Shown in pieces: positions 1-11,143 of a stretch of 64,000 nucleotides of DNA. Location: contig VWZL01000203.1 of assembly GCA_013396915.1 (NCBI GenBank), positions 1,256,886 to 1,320,885 of the forward strand, written 5' to 3'. How positions within the stretch are numbered: the first letter of the stretch is position 1; the number at the start of each line of letters is the position of its first letter. A program made the translations under genes and the position numbers. Source of the DNA: Stercorarius parasiticus (taxonomy: Eukaryota > Chordata > Aves > Charadriiformes > Stercorariidae). The notes below the pieces were generated by a model, which saw only the letters and a list, made by a program, of their open reading frames with translations, made no database searches and was not told the DNA's origin.

Positions 1-2235
1 AATAACATAGTCTCCTACAGTAGCTTCAAATCACATTTGTTCATTGAAACAACAAAAAAGTTTGAGCTTGAGTATTAGAAAAAGACAGTAATCCAGCATT
101 AGTATTTTTGAACTTTATTGGTATTTCACAGACCATTTATGGTTAAGAGAAAGGTCTGCTGAAAACAAACCTAACTTGAATCTGAACCCTATTCGGCATC
201 TGAGATATTGTAGCCAGCTTCTATAAACCATCTAGAAATCCAGATTAACTCTATCCCAGCCCAAACCAATGCACTGTGCTAAGATGGCTTCAGTAAAGGT
301 ACCTAACTCAAATTCTGCAGAAAATATTTTTGGGATTGTTTTCCCTCCAATGAGTTTTCCTGCAGTTGTTACATGTGATCTATTTAGCTTTGAGACTTTT
401 ATCTTGATCCCAAACTTGTGCACCATAGAGTAACACCAAAACCTGAGAAGATAAAAAGCATTTATAGACTTAATGTGCTAATTTTCATATGCCTTAGAAA
501 AAAAACAGCCCGGCTAATACGAATTCATGACAGAATGAACTAATGCAACAGGACAATCATCTTAACATCCATTATCTTTACCCCAAGATCACTACTATTG
601 TCATTCATTAAAACGGTCACTATGAATCTGTCAAAGTTCATCTGTGAACAAGAACACAGGCAGAATAATGAAAGCCCAGTGGTTCAGAGAGATCCATTTC
701 CATCCTTCCACCACAGAAATAAACATTTGAGAACTCTACCACCACAGTAAAACAAACCAAAATAAAAATAATCTTTCTATCCTTCCAATATCAGTACTTC
801 AGAAATGCAGCAATACAGTAATTATTTTGCAGTGATCTGCCTACTCAACTTTTACCCTCAGCATGAGAGTAGCTGTGTTGAGTACAAAAAGCCATCAGCT
901 ACTACTGATAAATCAAAAAAGATGCAAGAAAGGAAAGAAAGTTCTGCACTCAACTGATTACATTGTTGATTTTAAATCATTTACGTGCCAATACTGTATG
1001 CTGAACTGTAAAGCTAGGTTGTATTTTAAAATACAACCTATTTTATAAATCTGCTCCCCTTTCGGCTGGTGAAAGCCAGCTAAAAATAATAATACCTATT
1101 ATTACTAGAAATGGATAATGTTTTCTTGAAAGAAAAAGGTCTCCTGAAAGGCACATAGTCCTCTCAATCCTAAATAAAAAATAACTTATCGTACACAGGC
1201 AAAATGCCCTAGAGAATGGTATTCCAGAGTTCCAAAAAGATTAAGTTAGTGCAGTTTCAGGACTCCTTACAATCAAGGTTCAAGGAGACGCAAGCCAGTT
1301 CACTCTAGCCATACCTTTTACAGCTATAAACAGTTCAGTTCTACATGCTACACTGCTTTGCTGCTTCCTTTGGAAAAGGCCATAAAGGTCTTCCAAATCC
1401 TGAACAAAATAGAGTGGTAGAAGAGACCAACTGTTTTCTGCACTAAAAGCTCAGCATATCACTAGGCAGTTACTCTACTTCTAAAGAACTTCATCTTCCA
1501 TATTAACCTTTTCTTATGTTCAGTACTTCTAAGAATATATGTGCAGAAACAGACAAGTTCAGATGCCTACGATCCACCAAAGTACACCCACCTACATAGC
1601 CTAATTTAATATATTGCCACTACATAAAGCTCTTGTAATGTCCCTAACATAAGAGGCTTTCAACAGGGGAAAAAAAAAACAAACCAACTGGCTCAAGAAA
1701 AAAAACCAAGCACAATCAGTCAACACAATAGCAATTGAAGGAGACAGACTTCTTCCACTGAAGTAATAGCCTTCATCGATAACTGTAAAAACATAGCCAT
1801 TTACACCAGATAAGCAAGTGACATATGTTGTCAAGGAAACAAAACAACACCACATCCCCCCAAAAATCCAAAAGAAAACCTGTTTTGTTTGTAAGGATGT
1901 TATCAGCTTTTCCTCCACAGCGAGGACTTGTTCACATCAATTCTTGATTTTTCACCCCAAGGCTGCATTATTGTAAACTATTATAGTAGATGTTGAATAT
2001 GAAGACAACGCTAAGTTCAGCTGTTATATCATGAAGTTCCACCCAAGCAGAAGAGCAGAACTGGAAGTTTTCTGAAAGAAAGTATCCTGCACTTCACAAT
2101 GTTGGGAAAAAGCACTGTCATTTCACGTATAATTATTCTTCAGGTTGTTGGATTATACTAGCAAATAGTTAAAAGCATAGTTCTTGGATCAATATATAAC
2201 AAGTTTGCAACACAGTGTATTTATTGGGAACTCAC
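1..2235 (-). other. MOCS1: MOCS1 intron downstream of the GGEP exon (partial)
   Basis: AT-rich intronic sequence follows the donor at 2235 (minus strand) and runs off the left edge. I looked for the next MOCS1 exon, which should carry the conserved VTTNG segment, and did not find it on either strand. The stretch contains a perfect 26-base palindrome at 1015-1040. Open frames here (for example 232-426 and 1601-1918) have no resemblance to known proteins and lack splice context. Confidence 0.85.
1015..1040. repeat. Perfect 26-base palindrome
   Basis: The arm TAGGTTGTATTTT (1015-1027) is followed at once by its exact reverse complement (1028-1040) with no spacer. It lies in a MOCS1 intron. Such a spacer-free inverted repeat could extrude as a cruciform or be the scar of a small fold-back element. 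Confidence 0.9.
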
Positions 2236-2403
2236 CCACAATATCAACCACATCAGGTCGGATAAGTGGCTCTCCTCCGGTCAGCCGGATCTTCTCCACA
2301 CCTTCTTTCACAAACAGTCTGGCTAGACTGATTATCTCCTGAGCAGTAAGTAGCTCTGATTTAGGGGTCAACTGAACACCTTCCTCTGGCATACAATACT
2401 GAC
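2236..2403 (-). CDS. MOCS1: MOCS1 coding exon (radical-SAM core, GGEP motif)
   Basis: This internal coding exon reads on the minus strand from QYCMPEEG to PDVVDIV. MOCS1 (bacterial MoaA) is the mitochondrial radical-SAM enzyme that rearranges GTP in the first step of molybdenum-cofactor synthesis. The exon starts phase 1 after a pyrimidine-rich acceptor (tttgtctcag) and ends phase 1 at a consensus donor (gtgagt); its 168 bases hold 55 whole codons plus split ones. The last Cys of the CX3CX2C iron-sulfur motif lies in QYC at its start. The stretch [16 protein letters not shown] near its end is the GGEP motif that contacts S-adenosylmethionine. There is no stop or frameshift, so it looks intact. 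The next exon lies beyond the left edge. The identification rests on near-identity to the MOCS1 protein family as I know it. Confidence 0.97.
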
Positions 2404-3058
2404 CTGAGACAAAGAATACAGAAATACACGGGAAAAATAACCAGCAGCAGTTAATGTAATATTGATAGGAAAAATGCACCAAGTGCAACTTTCTTTAATG
2501 GATGTCAAATGACTTTGCTTTTCTGAAATACAGATAAGACCATACAGCAAATCTTACAACCCATCTCCTAACAATTTCCTGTTTTCCTTCAAAAGAAAAC
2601 CTAAGACTGATTTGAGGGGTCTCAAAATTACAATGGATCCACTTTGAAGGAAAAGCTGATCTTATTTCTATCTAATCTGCACTCAAACAGAGACACCAAA
2701 CTGAACTGGCAAGTACTGGGACATTGCCACAAATTTTGCAGATGTAATTGTGGGAATGCCTAGCTATGAGCTCTCACGCTTATCACACACTTTGGCTATG
2801 GTATACAAACATCCACAAGCACCATCATTCAGATCACACCTGTCCCTCCCACCTGTCTCTGGCACATCCCTAGGCTTGCTCCTGCTTCCCCATCCCCCCA
2901 GCAGCTCAGCCCCGAATCAGTCTTTGACTACCCCTAACCGTTACTTTGTGAAGACAAGAAACAGCACAGCCACCAATACAGCAGTAAGTACCCTAGCACA
3001 ATGTGTTTCAACCTACTGGTGTATAAAAGCTTTCTGCAAGAAACAAGTAGACACTTAC
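2404..3058 (-). other. MOCS1: MOCS1 intron splitting the iron-sulfur Cys codon
   Basis: A 655-base phase 1 intron between the two certain MOCS1 exons, with a gtaagt donor and a tttgtctcag acceptor on the minus strand. It contains no recognised repeat or RNA. Plus-strand frames across it (such as 2750-3064) are fortuitous. Confidence 0.95.
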
Positions 3059-3191
3059 ACCTGAGGTTGCATTTCTCAGTCAAAGAAATTCGCAGGTAGT
3101 TGTGCTGACGCCCAAAGCTGTCCGTCAAAAAAGCAGAGAAGGGCGCAGCGTGTTCCAGTAGAAAGCGTCCTCTTCCTGAGCTTTGCAATTC
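3059..3191 (-). CDS. MOCS1: MOCS1 coding exon (start of radical-SAM domain)
   Basis: This minus-strand exon encodes a short variable lead ([10 protein letters not shown]) followed by [19 protein letters not shown] and then the first iron-sulfur cysteines in TEKCNLRC. The acceptor is ttgttttccttacag, entered in phase 0. The donor is gtaagt, left in phase 1, and the 133-base length fits both. The donor cuts the second Cys codon of CX3CX2C after its first base; joining to the exon at 2403 restores CNLRCQYC. No ATG is in frame here, so translation must begin in an exon further upstream. The sequence up to about residue 10 has little similarity to mammalian MOCS1 and probably belongs to the weakly conserved N-terminal presequence region; from LLEHAAPF on it matches the family closely. 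Confidence 0.97.
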
Positions 3192-6100
3192 CTGTAAGGA
3201 AAACAAGCATTTGAATAGTTGTTCTCACTACCAACTTGTTGTATAAATATTTACTTTGAACTCAACTGATAATTATTATTCCATTTTTCCCCACAGGGAC
3301 AGCAGCACAAGAAAAAAACATGACTCGTCTTTATGGTCAAAACTGGTTGTTTAGTGATTAATTTTCACACCCTTCTTCATTCCACAGAACTGTACTACAA
3401 TTTTTCCTGTGTGTTTGAAGATATAGCCACAGGTGCTTCAGGCTTTTTGTGCAAATAGCAGGCAGCTTTTTTTCAATTCTGCGTCTCTTCACTTTCTAGA
3501 ATCGATGATCCAGGACCACCCACTCCCACTACGGCCTCAAGCTAAATGAAACCATATAGAAGGGTCCCTGCACTTCAGTGCACGAGAACTAAAAGCTGAT
3601 GAAACTCTGCATCTCTGCTTGTGTCCCCACCAACTTTCATATGCAAGATATAACATCCTGTTAATAGCAAAACCAAATTATTGGCGTGTACAATTATGTT
3701 TCATGATGTCTCCTTCAAGAATATTTCCAACAATATGTTCTTGCCCAAATCCATACAACAGAATACTTCCAAAAAGCTTGTCTAAGATAAAATATGATAA
3801 ATAATAAAGGGCACAGTGGGACTGGAAGAGAAATGCATGATCTTGAACATTCCACCTGTTCAAGCCTGAATAAAAAGATTCAGAATTTTAATAACATCTT
3901 TATTAACTGTCATGAAGTGAATATTAAAAGTGATTTCTGTTAACAATTTTTGAGTTTTTTAAAGCACAGTGTAACGTATTCTAGAACAACACAGTTCTCA
4001 GGAAGTACTGAGCATTTGCCCTCCAGAATGAGGGCTGATCACTTTAGGTATTAAAAGAAATATGCCAAATTAGTAGTTGTTACTGGAAACAAATACAGTT
4101 CAAGTTCACAGCAAGCATCTTTAAAACATCACTACTGTCCACACCAGAACAGTGTCGGTTATAGCAAGTTCTAAACGCAGGGAGTCCCACCACCATTAGC
4201 TCATGACTTTCGAATTACCGTGTTATATCTCTATTTTTCTACACCTATACAACACAGCTGAAACCACTCTGCTACTTCTGGAAAATATTTCAATACCTTA
4301 AGTGAAACATACAGTAACTGAACCAACTCTTATCACAGTACTGCAGAAAAGCAAAAGTTTACAAACATACTTTAATCAGCTGGTGGGCATTTGGTTCAGG
4401 CACTACATGCAAACAACTTCATCCAAACCCTGTCAAGTGTGGTGCCTTTTCATCTACTATATCACAGTTAAATTAACATTTTATAGGAGGCCAATTTAAT
4501 AACTCTGACAGAGGCCAGCTGCATAGCATCACAAAATGAAACAGAGAAAACAGAATCAAAATAATTTAAGGAACTACCCTCACTGTGTCCTTGTTAGTTA
4601 GCCACATACGGACAGCTAATAGCCAGCTACGAAAACCGGAAGAAAGCTAAAGGATTCCTGGACATACAGTGAACTTCATCTCCATTGAAAGAGCACATAC
4701 AAAACCATTTCTGGATAAATCAGGTTCACAAAGCTGAAAAAGTGAGGGGGGGGAATCATCTGCAGAATTGTGCCTCAAGTCAAAACGGTGCTGGCTTGGC
4801 TTGGTAGGCTGCAGCAGGCAAAGGATTAAAAAAAGTCTTCACTTAAATTTAAGATGTAGAATGAGGAACCAGACAAAATGACACATTAGCTAGTATTCAA
4901 ACTGCTTAAATGAGCAAAAGTCAAGATTTCCATCTAGTGAAAAACAGACCTGTGAAATCTCCAGACACACTAAAATTGGCATGTGTGGGACCATGCCAAG
5001 GGACTGGGCAGAAACACACAGAGCCGTGGCCATCATCTACCTGGCTCTGGTCATCACTAGTAACCACAGGAGTTAATCCTGCACGGTATTTCGAAACAGC
5101 CCTTGCAAGAAGTCTGGAAAACGGTCAGCTAAAATGTTAAAACAACCCAGGTAAGCTTCCTCAAAACATTTTATTCTGAACGCATTTGTAAGAAAGATTT
5201 GGGGGTGGGTGGTGACCAGATCAGCCAGACAGCAAAGGTTATCTGGGGAGAGAGAGGCCCAGCTTCAGCCATCAGCAGCTGCAGCAATTTTGACTCCAGC
5301 TGCGCTAACACCACGGCTACTGCTAAACTTATAAACAGGAGCAGTCTTTCTTGGCAGCACAATCTTTCCACTAGCTTTTAAACAATCCACTATGCTTCTT
5401 GATCCGAACAGGCTCATGGGTAGATAAGAAGGTCCCCGAGAACATCCCTGGCAGTAGGGGGTTAGAGAAGATACAGGAGACACAAAGTGGCTGCTTCAAA
5501 GCCCAGAGAGCATCTGTTTGCCCCTGATAAACCCGCAGTACTAGTTTCCATGTAATTGCTTTTCTGCCAGAAGAAAGCAATCTCTTTCAGTTTCTGTTTC
5601 GTAGGGTAGCCACAACAGCGGCGGGATAAGGGGCACAAGACCAGCCCTCCCCAGGCCTGGCCTTCCCTGCCCACAGCACCGAAGTTGGAAAGGCGGCCAC
5701 CCCTCTGCAGCCACGGGTGCTGCTCACACTCACACTCCCTCTTCTCCAGCCTGCACAGGCAGAGCAAGTTGCCTGGTTTTTGAACCTCCCCGGAGAAATG
5801 CTACAGCCTGTGCACCTACGGGTTGTTTGTGAGCTCCGCACAGCTTTAGTTTACCCCAAGAAATCCCAGTTTGGGAGCTTGCCGTGTTAGAAATGCTGGC
5901 TCTGTTGCTCTTAGTGTGAGAGTTTCTCAGAATACAAGCAGGGTTAAGTCAAAGAGCCCAGCTAAATACCCAGACTTCATTTCTGCTTCTTCCGCAGTTA
6001 GAAAACTCAACCCTGAACAGACTAAATCTGAAAATATTTTAAATAATGCCAAACTCATAAAAAACACAACACAGAAGTATTTTTTCTTGAAAACTGCACT

Positions 6101-9100
6101 GCTTTCCAGCCTGGTGGGGTTTCTGACATTCTCTTTCCTATTATTTTGCAAAGGTGTTCGCATCTGAGAGTGAAAGCACTCCCATGCTTATTAAAATTGT
6201 TTTAGCCCTTCTTGTAGGAGCACTCCTCTCCTGTTTCTTTCTCAGTAACTCATTTTTGCATCTTTTCAGGATCAGGCTTCCTTACCCACTGCACTTGAAG
6301 ACAGAACAGTCAAACAAACCTCCTGCCTCCCCGTTTTAGAGTCAGCATTACAAGGATGGAAAGAAGTGAAGAAGTCCTCACTGACAGAAAGGAGGCAAGA
6401 GAGGGAGACTTTAATGACTGTATGTAATGGATGCCAAAACTGCATACTTTCAAGGACAATAATATGCTTAAAGTAATTTCCTATTTTCAGGAAGGAGCCA
6501 CCACTGGAGTGGGACGCAGGAGACAACGTTTCTGTTCCTGGTCTGCCATCCACCTGTATGGCTGTTAGAGGCAAGGAAGCTAAAGTAAGAGGACTTACTG
6601 GAGGAATAATATTGCCCTTCATTAATTACTCTGAAGTGAACTGTCAAGAAGCAGTATTAAAAGAACAGGCACTCAGCAAGCACTTGGTGTCAATATACTT
6701 TAAAGTTTCTGTTGGAAATAACTAACTTTTGCTCTCTTGCTGTAAAATAGTGGGTGTTGGGATTGGGGAAAAGAAAAAAAAGTTTTCACAGCTACTAGAG
6801 CTTCTTTCCATCAACTTCTTGTTGCGTACAGTGATGGGTTTGTCTGGGAGGGAAGAATGACTGGAGATGGAATTTTTAAGGTGTTAATTCAGTTTCTGTC
6901 CAGTTTGATGTCAGCAAGGACGAATTAGGAAACACTCAAGAGGAGTTCAGTAGCATCAGCTTGAGCTCCAGTGGGAGCAGATCCTGTATTACCAAAACTG
7001 CCACTGCACCCATCACCGACTCATATTTTTATCAACAGAGAAGGCCAAATATAAGAGATGGAAACTCAGCTGTCTTCCTGGTAACTCAGGGCAAGGATGA
7101 AGCACTCTCTCAGGTAGCCGTGTAAGTAGGACTTTCTGAAGTAGAAGAAAAGGGTAAGGTTGGACCTAGTCCCTTGCAACCTGTGTGAGAGCTATCAGAG
7201 CAGAGAGAAAGCAAAAACTGCTGGCTATAATTCCCAGGTTACAGGGAAAAGGCTATTCAGTTCCCTGCAGTTGGAAAAGATGAGTGGTTGTTGGTATTTT
7301 AATGTATCAATGCCCAACCACATAACTTTTTCAATCAAAAGGGATGGTTATAATCCCTAAGTCCCCACTCCCCTCTCTCTGTAGTTGACCGAAGACACTT
7401 CTGCACATCGGAGGAGCATGCCCTGTCACACAGTGTGCTTTATCTGATCCATGAAAAAACATTCTCTCACTCTGGGCTGTCAATCCCATGTTCTGTACTA
7501 GTGCTGAAAGAATGAGAGCTTAGCTGACTGCACCTAGCAGCTATATTTTGACAAGCTGTCAACCCTTCAGACCTGCCAATTCACCTGTGATTTCCAGGAG
7601 AACTCTTCTAACAACACAGAAAAATTGGAAGCTGTCACCAGGGGTATTAATAACCACCAGGAACACCACAAACTGACAGATACTGGAAAGGCTCACTTAA
7701 ACACAAGGGGGAAGAGAACAGAGCTCTTATCTATTTAGCAAGATGAAGACCGAGTACTATACTTGCTCTACCCTTCCACCGTCACCTTATCCCCAGTGAT
7801 ATTTGTGCACTATGGATCAGTAATGCTTGCAAACACTTCTTCTGCACAGGCCTTAGGGACCACCACAACCTTATATGCATATGATGCTGTTCATGCTCCT
7901 GCACCCTCTGGCTCTTGCAGCTCCTGCAATCCTGTTGGGTTTGTGCACCAGCGCTGCCGTCTCACTGTAGTGCCTAATGCTGCTGTGCCAGCATCACAGA
8001 CACAACTCAGCAAAAGCTCTTCTGTTTTATGCCTCACCTTTAATACCTCAGTCTGCAGGGAAGCGGTGACATAGCGTCCTTGTTCAACCTGGAAATTAGA
8101 CAACCACAGAGGCTGAAATGGGTCTAAATAGGCCAAGTGCCAGAATCAGGTCTGAGCTGAAAAGGCCAAGACAAATGTTTTTCTGAGGGCTCAGCAGCTG
8201 CTGCCCAACATTTGACCCCAAACAGCATGCTACAGTTCTGGTTGCTGGCACAGACAGCACTGCTCAGGGACTTTGACCAGCTACCCACAAAATGGAGCTC
8301 CAGGACACAGAGTTTCAGACATGACTGGCCAAGAATAAGGGCCATACGAGGTCTTTCTGGACAAGCTGGGCTCTCCCTTTTATCCCAGTGGCGAAGACTT
8401 CATTGCGGCCACAGAAAGTTTCAGCTGGTTATGTTTGAATTACAGCATCTATATGGACAGACAGAGGAAGCTGAAATGAAACTTTGTATCAGGATGAGGA
8501 AGACCTTTACTGGAAATGATACATCTACAGCAGAATGAAATAAAAAAAAAAAAAATGCTCATTTCCTCAATGTTACTGCTGTCAAGCCTCACTATTTTAA
8601 GAGTCCTCTCATAGTCTTCCTTTGTTTGAAAAAGCTGGGGGGTTTGCATGTAAACTTCCAGCTTACAATAAAATAAAATAAAAGAAGTGCAAATTACTTT
8701 TTCTATTGTACTGGAAACGACACAGTTTTGTAGTAGAAATATGTAATCCTACATGATTTTTTTTAATTCAAGAATATAATTTGGACATGTATCATCATGT
8801 GTACAAGATGGCATCAGACTTTGCTTTGTGAACTGTGAATTAGTCAAGAAATGCTTGCACAGGACCAAGCAACCACGAAAACATTGATTTCAGAGTGCCT
8901 GTTGCTACCTGCCCCTACCTAGTCTTAGAAAAAGGGCCTCCACCCTGCGCACATCTCTGAGACTGATAACTGTATCTTAAATACTAAGATACAATCAAAA
9001 GGCTCAAACAGGTGGACTAACCAGTCCAATAATAAGCCCATCAAGTTCTGAGTTTTATTTCTGAACAATTTAGGATCAGCTTCCCACGTATATTTGATTT

Positions 9101-10831
9101 CACCTTCAAAATGGACATGCCTCAGATTTGCCCAGTCAGGTTATCTGGTCAATATCATTTTATTTCTATAAATACATTAATTTTCACCACATATTTCACA
9201 TAGAGAACATTATAAGGACTTAATGGACATCCAAAACATGAACAAAAGCTATTAAGTGTTTCTGCTGAAGGGAGTCCCTTATCAAGCATTCATAGAACGT
9301 GTTATGACAGATAGCAAATGCAGGATACAGAACGGATAGCATGCACACAGACTTCCTCCAACCGTCTCAAAAACCAGCATGTAGGAACAGGCTAAAAACG
9401 CTGTAAGTTGGACATAAGTTCACTACACAATTCCAATACCGCAGCTGTACCGACCCCACTGTTTTGTCACCTAACCCAAAGAGTTACAACGGATGGCCTT
9501 GGACACAGACTTTCAGTTGTCTCCTGAAGCTCCCGAGTTACAGAGTTCTTCCTTCCACAGCTGGAAGGACTGTTTTAAAAGGGGATGAAATACAGAGTCT
9601 AGTGCTCTCTTCTCCCCTTTGCACCCCCCGCATGCAACTGAAATCTCATGAAACCAAACAGAACCCATGAATATTTTCAGATCCAACCTAGAAGACAGTC
9701 AAGCAGTATTCATAATTGTTTTGAATGTTTGAACATCCTGTCATCTGAAAGCATGTTTCACTGTCCCCTATGGCTGTAATGCTAATTGCTCCTCTCTACA
9801 GATGAATCCCAGGAGAGACCGAGAACAGAAAGCAGCAATGAGTATATTATCACTGCATATTTGCTAAGTTTGCACTGTCTTTGCTTTTGCATTAGCTTGC
9901 TTCTCAGGCCTTGCAGGGTATCAGCCAGTGCCCCAGCACGCTTGTCACAGTTACTATGCCACAAACACAGAACACCTATCCCATTCTTCCAACCACTGTG
10001 GCTTTCGTCCCCTAAGGGAATAGGTCTTTCAGAGATGGATGGTGTAATCAAGCTCTCTCAAAAGTATTCCTGAATGTATGTTAGAACTATTCGATTTATA
10101 GAAAGTAGTTAAAAGTAATTCTGATCAGAATTTATAAAGAAGTACATGGTTGGGGGGGGAAAAACTCAATGACTTTTCTAGATTCCCGAGCCAAGTAAGC
10201 ATTCAATAAAGCAATGCACAAATCTATTTGACTTTCTGTAAGTAAGTGGTAGTGAATGCATTCCATTCTGGCGACACAAAAAACTGTCACTAGTAGCTTT
10301 AGCTTAGTTCCTGCTTGTTAAAGCCAGCCATGCATTTGCAAGTAAATCAATAAATCATGTCCCAGCTAGGATTACTCTTCATGTCATGCCCTATTTCTGA
10401 TAGGCAGCTGCACAACCTTTGCCTTTCTGTGCAGCTTTTTCTCCTACATTTGGAGACCAAGAGACCAAATCCACCTGGGGGGTGGAAAGTTAAACAAGGA
10501 GGACCTAGATCTGGCCAACACCTGTGTTGATTTCATGCCAGCGATGGAACAAAACAGGTTCACTGCAAAGCTCACATGACCATTGGGAGCACAACCACCG
10601 AAAGCTGCCAAAAACACCTGATTTTGACCTAGGCAGATCAAACGCCACTGTGTAACTCTCTTTTGACCGGGAAGGAACACAGAACTGGTTCAGTCCAAGA
10701 GACTGAACGTCCTGCTTACTTTCAAAGTAAGGGTGACATTTCAATAAAGTAATGACACAGAATTATGTGTTTCGTTGACTCCCCCCCCACGCGCACACAA
10801 TCAAGTCATGTTGGCCGTACAAATTACCTAC
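3192..10831 (-). other. MOCS1: Probable MOCS1 first intron
   Basis: This 7.6 kb non-coding stretch separates the first certain coding exon from the CpG-island promoter. If the candidate first exon is right, it is exactly intron 1. The 5' border (gtaggt at 10826-10831) is provisional; the 3' border (cttacag next to 3191) is firm. The sequence is mostly AT-rich and unique. A more GC-rich islet lies at about 5590-5840, a G run at 10152-10159 and a short AAAAT-type repeat near 8667-8682. I see no convincing additional exon. Confidence 0.65.
5590..5840. other. GC-rich islet in the probable first intron
   Basis: Sequence here is clearly richer in G+C and CpG than its surroundings, with several long open frames on the minus strand (5462-5767 and 5587-5841). 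None matches a protein I recognise, and none has an acceptor and donor pair compatible with the MOCS1 phases. It could be a small regulatory element or an alternative first exon; it is listed because of its composition only. Confidence 0.3.
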
Positions 10832-11058
10832 CGCTCTGGGACAGGTCACAAAATTAAGTATTTCTATCAGAAAGCAGGAGGCAGAGTTTTGCCTCCCCCC
10901 CCTCCCGCCCCCGGCATGCTCTAGCAGCCGAACCCCTCCGCTGCAGACGATCCCGGCAGGGGAACCCCCCCGGGCCAAGCCTGGCTCATTACGGCCACCC
11001 CTCCACAAACTACCTCTCCTTAATTTCAAGCGCAAGGCATCGGCCCGGGACTCAAAAC
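10832..11058 (-). CDS. MOCS1: Candidate MOCS1 first exon, truncated by an assembly gap
   Basis: This is a tentative first exon inside the CpG island. A good donor (GCG followed by gtaggt) at 10831/10832 leaves the frame in phase 0, which is what the exon at 3191 needs. That frame stays open up to the N run at 11059 and is rich in Arg and Gly, loosely like a mitochondrial presequence. Against it, there is no in-frame ATG between the gap and the donor, and no convincing similarity to mammalian MOCS1 N-termini. The start codon could lie in the unsequenced bases or just upstream of them, where the frame is not knowable because the true gap size is unknown. The segment could equally be mostly 5' untranslated, or exon 1 could be elsewhere. 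The donor and phase are seen in the sequence; the assignment is inference. Confidence 0.3.
10891..10915 (-). other. G-quadruplex-type tract on the MOCS1 sense strand
   Basis: On the minus strand this reads as G5, C, G3, A, G8, then AGGC, with short spacers. The G8 run can supply two tetrad arms, so four runs of at least three G are available. If the candidate first exon is transcribed, the tract would lie in the 5' part of MOCS1 RNA. Confidence 0.55.
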
Positions 11059-11069
11059 NNNNNNNNNNN
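11059..11069. other. Assembly gap of 11 N inside the promoter island
   Basis: Eleven undetermined bases interrupt the GC-rich promoter, followed directly by a G-rich stretch that is hard to sequence. The number of N bases may be nominal. Any reading frame drawn across it is unreliable, which is why the MOCS1 start codon cannot be assigned. Confidence 0.99.
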
Positions 11070-11095
11070 TCACGCGGGGGGAGGCGGGGAGGCAG

Positions 11096-11105
11096 CCAAT
11101 CAGAG
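11096..11105 (+). promoter_or_regulatory. CCAAT box (NF-Y type)
   Basis: The sequence CCAATCAGAG matches the NF-Y core CCAATCA with favourable flanks. NF-Y works in either orientation. It lies 19 bases from the ZNF143-type element and between that element and the gap, a typical arrangement for a TATA-less promoter. Confidence 0.6.
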
Positions 11106-11123
11106 CGGCCGCAGGTGCGGCGG

Positions 11124-11143
11124 TGCACGCCGGGAGTTGTAGT
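11124..11143 (-). promoter_or_regulatory. ZNF143/Staf-type element
   Basis: Plus strand TGCACGCCGGGAGTTGTAGT; on the minus strand this reads ACTACAACTCCC followed by GGCGTGC. It closely follows the long ZNF143 (Staf) recognition sequence ACTACAATTCCCAGAATGC, common in CpG-island promoters just upstream of transcription starts. It lies on the MOCS1 strand about 65 bases upstream of the gap, suggesting that transcription starts between here and roughly 11000. Confidence 0.75.

Noticed and set aside
232..426. 64-codon minus-strand frame as the next MOCS1 exon
   Set aside because: Does not contain the conserved segment that follows the GGEP exon and lacks a matching phase 1 acceptor.
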